NCBI RefSeq assembly: GCF_002896875.1 | Contig: NZ_CP023278.1 | Location: 5,836,501 to 5,900,500 of the forward strand | Direction: 5' to 3' | From: Nostoc sp. CENA543 | GTDB taxonomy: Bacteria; Cyanobacteriota; Cyanobacteriia; Cyanobacteriales; Nostocaceae | DNA: 64,000 nucleotides | Part shown: one piece after another, positions 25,601 through 33,492 of the stretch | Layout: each line of letters begins with the position of its first letter | Position numbering within the stretch: the stretch's first letter is position 1 | Program-made: the position numbers and the translations under genes | Notes under the pieces: model-generated | What the model was told of the DNA's origin: nothing | Database searches by the model: none | The model's input: the letters and a program-made list of their open reading frames with translations, nothing else

Positions 25601-26913
25601 CGACCACAATGAACGAATTGCGGCGATTTTTGCAAACAAAGCTGCCAGAATATATGATTCCATCGGCTTTTATTGCGATCGCTCAAATTCCACTCACTCC
25701 TAATGGTAAAGTAGACCGCCGCGCTTTACCCATCCCAGACCACAGCCGACCAGAATTAGAAAAAGCCTTTGTCGCGCCGAGAAATGCTATAGAAATCGAG
25801 TTAGGGCGAATTTGGTCAGAGGTTTTAGGTATTGAGTCAATTGGCATCAGTGATAACTTCTTTGATTTAGGCGGAAATTCCCTGCTGGCAGTCAAATTAT
25901 TTACTCAAATTGAAAAGAAATTTGGTCAAAAACTGCCCCTGGCTACCCTATTGCAATCACCGACAATTGAGCAATTAGCTAGTATTCTCAGCGCATCAAA
26001 TATCTCAGTGTCTTGGTCTTCCTTGGTAACTATTCAACCAGGTAACAATACGAAACGCCCTCTATTCTTAGTTCATGCCCTTGGCGGTAATGTGATTGGT
26101 TATCAAAATTTAGTGCGTCATCTCGGTACAGAACAACCAGTGTATGGACTGCAAGCACGAGGACTTGATGGTAAACAAGCACCTCACACCAGAGTTGAGG
26201 ATATGGCCTGTGACTACATCCAAGAAATTCGCAGCGTTCAACCCCAAGGCCCTTATCTATTGGCTGGTTTTTCCAGTGGTGGGACAGTTGCTTATGAAAT
26301 GGCGCGTCAGTTAGTAGCATCAGGCGATCGCATCGAATTACTGGCAATGTTTGATACCTATAGCCCCAGTCTATATATCAATAATCCCTCGCTTTTGCGG
26401 ACACTGTATGTCTACTTGCTCACCCTATTACGACTGCCATCTGTAGATAGATGGAACTATGTTTTAGCAAAAATAGATTGGTTTCAATCCATGTTAACTG
26501 GTAAAACGAGTAGCAAATTTGACTTGTGGAATGAACATTCTTTTACCGAAGATGCCAATCCCTACAACATGGCATTAATAGAAGCTCTCAAACAAGCCAC
26601 AATGGCAGATTATGTACCTAAACCCTACGCTGGTAAAGTAACTTTATTTACTACCAAAGAAATCCTGAGATGGTGTCAGTTTAAACCCTGTAGAGGTTGG
26701 GGTGAAATAGCTAGACAAGGGGTAGAAATTCACGAAGTCCCTGGCACACATTTAGGTATGTTGGGAGAACCAAGTGTGCAGATTCTAGGTGAAAAATTGA
26801 GAAGTTGCTTAGATAAAGTACAAGCAGATCATCAAGTAGAATCAGTAAACTTGCAACAGCTGCAGTGGATACTTCAAAACGAAAATTATCGAGAGCTGGA
26901 ACATCAGCGTTAG
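22615..26913 (+). CDS. single-module nonribosomal peptide synthetase (C-A-PCP-TE)
   Basis: 1432 residues. Condensation domain ~1-440 (FHHALLDG, HHxxxDG active site); adenylation domain ~463-1035 (YVIFTSGSTGTPKGV, LYKTGDLARY, NGKVDRRALP); carrier domain ~1055-1120 with Ser1089 (LGGNSLLAV); thioesterase ~1145-1410 (GFSSGGTVAYE). Specificity-pocket residues read by hand alignment to GrsA give roughly D-L-Y-D-F-S-L-V-W-K, closest to published cysteine codes. Residues ~600-672 form an extra linker encoded by a palindromic repeat and a C-rich repeat, placed before the A3 motif. No partner synthetase is adjacent. MITE-like repeats flank the gene on both sides. Confidence 0.93.
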   Translation: MNLVNLNNSYQLSSIQQGMLFNSLLAQESGVDIEQVVCLVKEKIEIDVFQKAWQTVLARHAVLRSSFDWENGREPLQVVHQAVTIPLKQYDWSSLSDTEQSTKLQAYLQSDRQEGFELNVAPLMRLALFRLGASCYQFVWTFHHALLDGRSLYIIIKELFAFYDAFSQGKDLQLPLPRPYQDHIAWLQQQDWSKNEGFWRNLLKGFTAPTPLLVDSNPREESGFGEQTIRISQTTTKMLQAFAKQHQLTLNTLVQGAWALLLSRYSGESDIVFGATRACRHSSVAGAESMVGLLINTLPVRVKVSGEKPLVNWLQELRSQWVTLREYEHTPLVNIQRWSDVPGGTSLFDSIVVFENYELNSALRSQGQRWENLEFRLEEQTNFPLTLVGYGESELLLKLKYDRQKFDDAKICRMLGHLQTILASMATDYSQNLGQLPLLTTAETHQILVEWNHTQADFADQLCIHQLFEAQVEKTPDAIAVVCGAEQLTYQELNCRANQLAHHLQQLGVKPGVLVAVYLERSLEMIPAVLGILKAGGAYVPLEPSFPKARIQLLLSSLQINCLVTQTSLLANIQELELNALQHLICLDKSVHNAMCNLFLEPLPETERAFDSYSPSLVGKGLGVRSERNSHTALYSTVGKKPENHQEIFSPTPLHPHTPKPSIWHRSDLDLLPTENLPTSASSDDIAYVIFTSGSTGTPKGVVVRHQPVINLIEWVNKTFNVNAQDRVLFITSLCFDLSVYDIFGLLAAGGSIRVVSSHDVRDPEALLHILCHEPITFWDSAPPALQQLAQFFPKVQENNYLPQLRLVFMSGDWIPVTLPDLLKTTFPGVEVISLGGATEATVWSNYYPIGKVEPHWKSIPYGKPIQNAQYYILDDYLNPCPIGVTGELYIGGECLASGYLNQPELTAQKFIPSPFGNSKLYKTGDLARYFSDGNIEFLGRIDHQVKIRGFRIELGEIESVLTQHDCVQETVVIAREDEPGNKRLVAYVVINGDSATTMNELRRFLQTKLPEYMIPSAFIAIAQIPLTPNGKVDRRALPIPDHSRPELEKAFVAPRNAIEIELGRIWSEVLGIESIGISDNFFDLGGNSLLAVKLFTQIEKKFGQKLPLATLLQSPTIEQLASILSASNISVSWSSLVTIQPGNNTKRPLFLVHALGGNVIGYQNLVRHLGTEQPVYGLQARGLDGKQAPHTRVEDMACDYIQEIRSVQPQGPYLLAGFSSGGTVAYEMARQLVASGDRIELLAMFDTYSPSLYINNPSLLRTLYVYLLTLLRLPSVDRWNYVLAKIDWFQSMLTGKTSSKFDLWNEHSFTEDANPYNMALIEALKQATMADYVPKPYAGKVTLFTTKEILRWCQFKPCRGWGEIARQGVEIHEVPGTHLGMLGEPSVQILGEKLRSCLDKVQADHQVESVNLQQLQWILQNENYRELEHQR
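24455..24491. repeat. palindromic GC-rich repeat, copy C, inside the NRPS gene
   Basis: CCCCTTCCC/GGGAAGGGG (24455-24477) followed by TTGGGGGTTAGGTC. It is read in frame as SPSLVGKGLGVR. Same family as 10231-10269 and 10707-10746, which are intergenic or at a gene end. A C-rich stretch (24562-24598, CCTACACCC units) follows within the same linker. Confidence 0.8.
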
Positions 26914-26915
26914 GG

Positions 26916-27031
26916 ACTTCCAATTAAAAAGATATACCATCACGTTTATGGCAAGGGGGCAGGGGGCAGGGAGCAGTGGGAAAGACAGTTGTTTTGGAGA
27001 AAATAAATTGGATAGTTTATTTTCTGGAAGT
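26916..27031. mobile_element. MITE-like repeat, copy 2 (right of NRPS)
   Basis: 116 bp bounded by ACTTCCAATTAAAA and TTTTCTGGAAGT, with GGCAAGGGGGCAGGGGG inside. Same orientation as copy 1. It starts 3 bp after the NRPS stop; copy 1 starts 4 bp after the nuclease stop. Confidence 0.7.
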
Positions 27032-27104
27032 CCATTAAATGAAGTAGGCTGCATCTACAATATTTGCTCAGATTCTTATGGATGTCCTTGAAAACTGCCC
27101 TCTG

Positions 27105-30100
27105 CTATACTGTCTCAATTAATGTTGCGATCGCCCTAACTAACTCGTCAGGATCGATGGGTTTAGATATATGCTTTTGAAATCCGGCTTGCAGAGCTTG
27201 TTGTTGGTTGATTTCTCCGGCATAAGCGGAAAGTGCGATCGCTGGTATAGTTCCTCCTTGTTGGGGTGAGTATTGTCTAATTTGCCGCATTAGAGCATAG
27301 CCATCCATTTCTGGCATACCGATGTCAGACAGTAATAAATCAGGCACAGCTTGATTTAAGCAGGTCAACGCCTGTAATGCTGAAGCTGCTGTGGTAACTT
27401 TTGCACCAGCTTGTGTGAGAATGAATTCTGCCAACTCGCACATATCTGAATCGTCATCTACAACTAATATGTGCATACCTCCGAGGCTGAACGGATTTTT
27501 CATATGACTATGATTTGAAGATAGCTCCTGCTGAACAAAGTTTAACGGCAATCTGACTGTGAATGTTGCCCCTAAATTCTGTCCTGGACTATCGGCCTGA
27601 ACTGTACCGCCATGCAGTTCTGTTAAATGACGGACGATAGCCAGTCCTAATCCCAAGCCACCGAATTTTCTAGTGGTTGCGCCGTCCTGTTGACGAAAGT
27701 ATTCAAATACATAGGGTAAAAACTCTGGGGTAATGCCGACACCTGTGTCTTTCACTTGAATTTGAGCATACATCCCTACCTGTTCTAGTTGCACTTCTAC
27801 TTTCCCTCCCAAAGGAGTAAATTTCACGGCGTTAGATAGCAAATTCCAGAACACCTGTTGTAAGCGGTTGGGATCGCCGGAGACTGTTCCAGTGACGGGG
27901 TTGAGTATGGTCTGAATTTGAATACTCTTGGCTTCTGCCGCTAGTTTTACTGTTTCTAGAGCAGCTTCAATGGTGCAAGCTAAATTTACCGATGCCACGT
28001 TTAACGAGATTTTTCCTTGGAGGATGCGGGATACATCCAATAAATCCTCAATCAACTGTGCTTGCAAATTGGCATTACGTTCGATTGTTTCTAAGGCTTG
28101 CTCGGCTTTTGTGGGATTGAGCCGCTTATTTCGCAACAGTCTTGTCCACCCTAAAATCGGATTTAGGGGCGATCGCAATTCGTGGGACAAGACAGCGAGA
28201 AATTCATCTTTAATTCTATTAGCCGCTTCTGCTTTGGCGCGATCGCTTTGGGCTAGGCGGTACAATTGAGCATTCTCAATCGCTAAGGAAGCCCGTCGGG
28301 CGAGTTCCTCGGCTAATTGTAAACTGCTTTGGTCATAGCGTTTTCCTGACTCTGCCGAAATAAAAGAAATTACCCCCAGAATTCTCTCTTGAGTTCTTAA
28401 TGGCACTGTCATGAAAGATGTAAATCCCACGGAGCGCAAAGTTGCTAGATGTTCCGGATCACGGGCTACTTGTACTAGTAACTCATCGGGAATATCTGCT
28501 AATAAATCTGATTTACCGGTGCGTAATGTCCACGCCGCACCCCTAGGCTCATGCAAGTTCAAGGGATATTTTTGCCTGATTTGGTTAGCCCATTCCAGTT
28601 TGTCAGGCTCCACATGAGCGACTGCAATCTGCTCAATAGAACCATCTTCTCTAACTATGTGGACTGTACACCAATCGGCTAACTCTGGTACTGCTAGTTG
28701 TGCGACTCGCTCTAGGGTAGTTTGGTAATCAAGGGAAGATGCCAAAACCGCGCTAGCCTCTGCCAAAAAGTGTTGGTTACGCTCTAACCTAGCTTGCTCC
28801 GTTACATCTACCACATATGCTAAAACGTCTTCTACTTCATCGTTGGAGTTGGTTGTTGGCAGATAGTAAACATTGTAGTAACCAGGGGAGCGATCGCTGC
28901 GACCAGGAGGATTGATCGCCAAACCAGATGAGATAAAGCGATTGCCCGTATTGTAAATTTCCTCAAAGACTGCCACTATTCCAGGGTCGGATTGACCAAA
29001 AAGTTCAGGAACTGAATGTCCTAAATGTTGTTCACGAGTGAGTCCGTTGATTTGAGCTAATGCTTCATTAATAGCAATAAATCGCTGTTTGTTATCTAAT
29101 AAAGCCATTCCCACTGGGGAGGTTTCAAAAATGGTTGCTAGTTGACGTTGTGCAGTTTCTACTTGCTTGCGGGCAATGCGTTCACGTTCTAGCAATTGTT
29201 CCCGTTCTTGTTCAGCTTGCTTGCGTTCGGTGATGTCAACAACAGCACCAATAGAATTTTTCGGTTTCCCTTTCAAATCGTAGGTAAACTGTCCTCTAAC
29301 CTCTACCCAATGAATCGAGCCATCTGGCCAAAGCAGGCGATATTCATGATGGTACTCTTGTTTTGTCTGCTTGGCTTGTAGGAGTTTAGCATTGGTTTGT
29401 GCTAAATCATCTGGATGTACCCGACTTGCCCAAAGTTCATAAGTGGGTTGACACTCATAGGGCTGGAGACCGAACACTATGAAGTGTCCTGCTGACCAGG
29501 ATATGACACCAGTTTGTATGTCCCAGTCCCATGTCCCCATGCGTCCGACTTTCAGCGCGAGTTGCAGGTGCGCCTCATTTTCTCGCAATGCCTCCTCAGC
29601 ACGCGATCGCTCCACTGCTAACCAAGTTTGTTCGGCAATTTGCTCCATCAGTGCCACTTCCACCTCTGTCCACTGACGCACAGCATTGTGGTGTAGCACA
29701 AATAAAGCTACAAACTTTCCTTGTTTCACTAACGGCACACATAAAAGAGATTTAGTTTCAATTGCCCTAAAAGCAGCTGCACCTGCTCCCCTAGTCCGGG
29801 GATCAACATCCACATCATCCACAACAATTGTTTTGCCTTGTTTGAGTTCTGCAATGATTTCCCGGCCAAAAGCATCCATGTGGTGAGAACCAACTATGCT
29901 GTTCACACCATTACAGTAGTCGCGATCGACAATGACATATTCTTGAGTGGGATCAATTTCGCCATAGGTACAACGCGTAACTTGGAAATACTGCCCTGTG
30001 GCACGCACCACCTGCCACATAATTTCCTGCGAGTCTGAAATAGCGCGAATGGCATCGTTTAATTGAATTAAAAATTCCTGTTGTCTTTCTTTTTGTTGCA

Positions 30101-32303
30101 GTTGTTCGAGCAGTTGTTTCCGCTCTGTGATATCAACAGAAACACCAACCATGCGAACTCCCCGCCCAGCTGCATCTAGATAGACTCTGCCTTGACTACT
30201 TAGCCAGCGCACTCCATCGCTCGCAATTACCCGGTACTCCTGCTGATAAAAGGTGTCTCCGGCAGCTGCCCTTTGAGCAGCTTGCAAGACTTGCAGTTGA
30301 TCATCTGGATGAATCACAGCAAAAAATTCCTCTGCTGTGCCAACTTCCATTCCCCAAATTGCCAGGGCATTGGGAGAACACACCACATGATTTGTCATTA
30401 AATCCATGTCCCAGGCAACTATCTGGGCTGAGGAGAGGGCAAGCTGTAAGCGTTCTTCTGTCTGTCGCAGGTTTTCTTCAATCTGCTTGAGTCGCGTTAC
30501 ATCTTGAAACATCCCAATACAAATAGCGGGATGTCCATACATAGCTGGTAAGGTTTCTCCCCAGACAAGCGTTGAGCGAATACCACCTGGTGTATGCCAA
30601 TTCATTTGATAGTTTTGTAGCTTTTCTCCTTGTGCTAATAACACCGCAGGCATTCTTTCTGTAGGGATGCGATCGCCATTGGTATCGGTGCAGTAGTAAG
30701 CATCGGGATATTCATCCAGGGATTTGTTTTTCGGTAAATCGCCCCCTGCTAGTTCGTTGGCAATGCGATTAGAGAAGGTGACTTTGGCTGTGACTGGTTC
30801 AATAAATACAGTTGGTGTGGGCATCAAATCCAACACAGTTTCTAGCCATTTTTGTTGATTTTCTAATGCTTCGGTTTGCTGTCTCAGAGCTGTTTCGATG
30901 CGCTTGCGCTCGGTGATATCTTGAAACACAGCCACAGCTGCGACAATTTGATTTTGGCTATTGAGAATCGGTGCCGAATTGACGCTAATCACAGTTTGGC
31001 TACCATCAGCTTCTAGCCGCATTTCTTCGTTAGAGACAACCTCACCTGTTTTGAGCGATCGCGCTAATGGATAATCATAAGGTGCGTACATCTCTCCATC
31101 TGGACGAAAGGCTACAAATGGGGTAATGGGTACGTAGTCTTCTAGTTCCATATACTCTTCATAGCCATACCCAACAATTTGTTTGGCTTGTTCATTGGCC
31201 AGAACTAATTTATCAGTTGCCGCATCAGCAATCAGCACACCCGTTGGCAATTGCTCTAAAACAGCTGCAAATCGGCTATGTTCCATCTCCAACTCAGCAA
31301 GCAACCGTTCCCGTTCGGCTTCGGCTTGTTTGCGTTGTGTAACATCACGAAAATACACTGCCACACCCTCAGCCGACGGATAGGCGTTGACCTCTAACCA
31401 ATAGCCTGAAGGTTCACCAAATTCTTCCCATGACACAGCAACTTGTTGGGCGACTGCTCGATGTAGTGCTTCATATGCTACACCACCCACAAGTTCAGGA
31501 AACACCTCCTGCCAAACGTGTTTACCAATCAATTCTTTTGGTGTTCTGCATAAAATTTTAGCGGCTGCTTGATTCACATAGGTGTAGTGCCAATTGTGAT
31601 CAAAAGCAACAAACGCATCTGTAATGCTTTCGAGGATATTTGTCACTCGGCTTTCAACTTCTTGGGCGGCGATGAATTGGGCGTGTTGTTGCTGGGTAAC
31701 TCTTGTGTCGGTCATGTCCCGACTAATGACAATCACGGAAATGGGTGTTCCCTGGGCATCTAATTCCGGTACTAACCGAGCCTGATAAAACCTTGTACCA
31801 AACGGGGTGGTAAATTCAAATTCAATTTCCTGTTCTTGAGCAGTAGCAAACACTTGGCGTAAATGCTCTTCCCAAAATAGGTATATGGGGTCTGACATAA
31901 ATTCCGACATGGATTTACCCAAAAGAGCATCCCGCGAATATCCCAAGGCTTGCTCGCCCATGCGGTTAACATACAGATAACGAATTTGCGAATCGAAACG
32001 GGCGATCGCATCCGGGGCATTTTCTAGTAAAGCTTCTAATTCCCGTTTTTGACGCTCTAAGGTAGCAATCCGTTCTTGTACAAAAGCGTTTTCAGCAATT
32101 GCCCTCATTTCCTGGCAATCGGGATATGGCTCATTTCCTAGACTGCGGGCAAAGTATTCAATCAACTCCGAACGCGAAATCCCTTGCTTTTGTGCTTCCT
32201 CATCAAGCGATCGCCACGCTGTATTGGTAAGGGATACGCTAACCCGTTGTTTGTTTTCCAATTCCCAATTGCTAACAAACTTACCTGTAGAGTCTCGCTT
32301 CAT
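27105..32303 (-). CDS. hybrid sensor histidine kinase with RHH-like N-terminus, multi-PAS/GAF and receiver
   Basis: 1732 residues. Residues ~20-55 (RVSVSLTNTAWRSLDEEAQK, then GISRSELIEYFAR) look like a ribbon-helix-helix DNA-binding fold. Then come about seven PAS domains, each ending in a D(V/I/M)T motif such as FRDVTQRKQAE and VDITERKQ. A first GAF domain lies at ~760-910 and a second at ~1200-1350. HisKA (VLSHELRSPLNP, His ~1375) is followed by HATPase (DTGVGITPEF, GGLGLGLAI) at ~1475-1590 and a receiver at ~1609-1730 (ILVVDDDSDM, phospho-Asp in LLLSDIGMPEMDG). There are no membrane segments, so it is cytoplasmic. The signal is unknown. No separate response regulator lies nearby. Confidence 0.93.
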   Translation of the reverse strand: MKRDSTGKFVSNWELENKQRVSVSLTNTAWRSLDEEAQKQGISRSELIEYFARSLGNEPYPDCQEMRAIAENAFVQERIATLERQKRELEALLENAPDAIARFDSQIRYLYVNRMGEQALGYSRDALLGKSMSEFMSDPIYLFWEEHLRQVFATAQEQEIEFEFTTPFGTRFYQARLVPELDAQGTPISVIVISRDMTDTRVTQQQHAQFIAAQEVESRVTNILESITDAFVAFDHNWHYTYVNQAAAKILCRTPKELIGKHVWQEVFPELVGGVAYEALHRAVAQQVAVSWEEFGEPSGYWLEVNAYPSAEGVAVYFRDVTQRKQAEAERERLLAELEMEHSRFAAVLEQLPTGVLIADAATDKLVLANEQAKQIVGYGYEEYMELEDYVPITPFVAFRPDGEMYAPYDYPLARSLKTGEVVSNEEMRLEADGSQTVISVNSAPILNSQNQIVAAVAVFQDITERKRIETALRQQTEALENQQKWLETVLDLMPTPTVFIEPVTAKVTFSNRIANELAGGDLPKNKSLDEYPDAYYCTDTNGDRIPTERMPAVLLAQGEKLQNYQMNWHTPGGIRSTLVWGETLPAMYGHPAICIGMFQDVTRLKQIEENLRQTEERLQLALSSAQIVAWDMDLMTNHVVCSPNALAIWGMEVGTAEEFFAVIHPDDQLQVLQAAQRAAAGDTFYQQEYRVIASDGVRWLSSQGRVYLDAAGRGVRMVGVSVDITERKQLLEQLQQKERQQEFLIQLNDAIRAISDSQEIMWQVVRATGQYFQVTRCTYGEIDPTQEYVIVDRDYCNGVNSIVGSHHMDAFGREIIAELKQGKTIVVDDVDVDPRTRGAGAAAFRAIETKSLLCVPLVKQGKFVALFVLHHNAVRQWTEVEVALMEQIAEQTWLAVERSRAEEALRENEAHLQLALKVGRMGTWDWDIQTGVISWSAGHFIVFGLQPYECQPTYELWASRVHPDDLAQTNAKLLQAKQTKQEYHHEYRLLWPDGSIHWVEVRGQFTYDLKGKPKNSIGAVVDITERKQAEQEREQLLERERIARKQVETAQRQLATIFETSPVGMALLDNKQRFIAINEALAQINGLTREQHLGHSVPELFGQSDPGIVAVFEEIYNTGNRFISSGLAINPPGRSDRSPGYYNVYYLPTTNSNDEVEDVLAYVVDVTEQARLERNQHFLAEASAVLASSLDYQTTLERVAQLAVPELADWCTVHIVREDGSIEQIAVAHVEPDKLEWANQIRQKYPLNLHEPRGAAWTLRTGKSDLLADIPDELLVQVARDPEHLATLRSVGFTSFMTVPLRTQERILGVISFISAESGKRYDQSSLQLAEELARRASLAIENAQLYRLAQSDRAKAEAANRIKDEFLAVLSHELRSPLNPILGWTRLLRNKRLNPTKAEQALETIERNANLQAQLIEDLLDVSRILQGKISLNVASVNLACTIEAALETVKLAAEAKSIQIQTILNPVTGTVSGDPNRLQQVFWNLLSNAVKFTPLGGKVEVQLEQVGMYAQIQVKDTGVGITPEFLPYVFEYFRQQDGATTRKFGGLGLGLAIVRHLTELHGGTVQADSPGQNLGATFTVRLPLNFVQQELSSNHSHMKNPFSLGGMHILVVDDDSDMCELAEFILTQAGAKVTTAASALQALTCLNQAVPDLLLSDIGMPEMDGYALMRQIRQYSPQQGGTIPAIALSAYAGEINQQQALQAGFQKHISKPIDPDELVRAIATLIETV

Positions 32304-32658
32304 TTAGATTTCCCCGTAGGCATACACGGTAATTCATATTAAATAGGAATTACGTCCTCACAAGAATCTTTCTTGAGACTGAGGTTTTTATTTCCAGAAA
32401 AGTTGAGGATTTTTCGCTCCCTTCAAAGTTAGTTTATGCAGTTCGTGATGCTTTCTTAGATGAAAAATTCAGCGACACCTACTCCCCAGATATCCGACTT
32501 CTATGAAAAGTCGGGTATCTTGTTTATCACGAATAATTTAGGACTGCTATATTATGCTGAATATTGGTGGATGCTAATTATTGCATGAAAATAGAGTGAT
32601 ATCAAAGCTAGTTATTTTCAGTTATTTTAGAAGTTGGTGAATTAAGAGAGTTTAAGTA
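32304..32658. other. divergent intergenic region
   Basis: 355 bp between the kinase and the nucleotidyltransferase gene. It holds a stem-loop at 32489-32519 (GATATCCGACTT with AAGTCGGGTATC, one G-U), followed by TTGTTTATC, which may stop transcription. No clear promoter was picked out. Confidence 0.5.
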
Positions 32659-33486
32659 ATGATAAAAAATCATATGCCAATTCCTGAACCACACCGTTCT
32701 TTTTTAGAAAAAATGCTCAATAAATTACAGACTGATGAACGCTTATTAGGTGTGGCGATCGCAGGTTCATATTTAAGTGGAGAAATGGATGAGTATTCTG
32801 ATCTCGATTTAATAATTGTGATCGATGATGTTTATTATCACAATATCTTGCAAGAACGTGAAATTTTTGCTAGTCAGTTTAGTTCATTACTAGCAGCTTT
32901 TACTGGTGAACACGTCGGGGAACCCAGATTATTAATTTGTCTTTATGATCATCCTTTGTTACACGTTGATTTTAAATTTTTGCGTTTACAAGAATTTTTC
33001 ACAGACAGAGTAGAAAATCCGGCAGTTTTGTGGGAAAAAGAAAATTTACTAACCCTAGCTGTTGCCAATCATCCATGTCACTATCCACCTGTTGATTTGC
33101 AATGGATTGAAGACCGATTTTGGGTATGGATACATTACTGCGCCGCTAAATTAGGTAGAGGCGAACTGTTTGAAGCCCTTGATTTTTTAGCATTTCTCCG
33201 AGGGCAAGTTTTAGCACCGTTGGCAAAAGTCGAGGCTGGAAGATTACCTCGTGGGGTAAGAAATCTGGAGAAAGAAATTCCACTCCGACTTAGGGATTTT
33301 TGTCAGACTATTGCCGCTAAACATGATCGATATGAAATTGCTCAAGCACTACAAAATACTATTCACTTTTATCGTCAGTTGCGTGATGCCTTAAATTTAC
33401 CGGATTTAATTGTGCGAGCAAACGCGGAATTTGCCTCTACTCAATATCTGCAAAAGATTATTGATAATTTTGATAGTGTTAATTAG
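32659..33486 (+). CDS. nucleotidyltransferase domain protein
   Basis: A 275-residue protein. The Pol-beta-type nucleotidyltransferase motif is complete: AGSYLSGEMDEYSDLDLIIV (GS-x10-DxD), with a possible third acidic residue in HVDFKFL. The C-terminal half is helical (FWVWIHYCAAKLGRGELFEA), as in aminoglycoside and lincosamide adenylyltransferases. It would transfer a nucleotide to a small molecule or protein; the substrate is unknown. It stands alone and converges with the ABC gene 6 bp away. Confidence 0.85.
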   Translation: MIKNHMPIPEPHRSFLEKMLNKLQTDERLLGVAIAGSYLSGEMDEYSDLDLIIVIDDVYYHNILQEREIFASQFSSLLAAFTGEHVGEPRLLICLYDHPLLHVDFKFLRLQEFFTDRVENPAVLWEKENLLTLAVANHPCHYPPVDLQWIEDRFWVWIHYCAAKLGRGELFEALDFLAFLRGQVLAPLAKVEAGRLPRGVRNLEKEIPLRLRDFCQTIAAKHDRYEIAQALQNTIHFYRQLRDALNLPDLIVRANAEFASTQYLQKIIDNFDSVN

Positions 33487-33492
33487 CCATTA

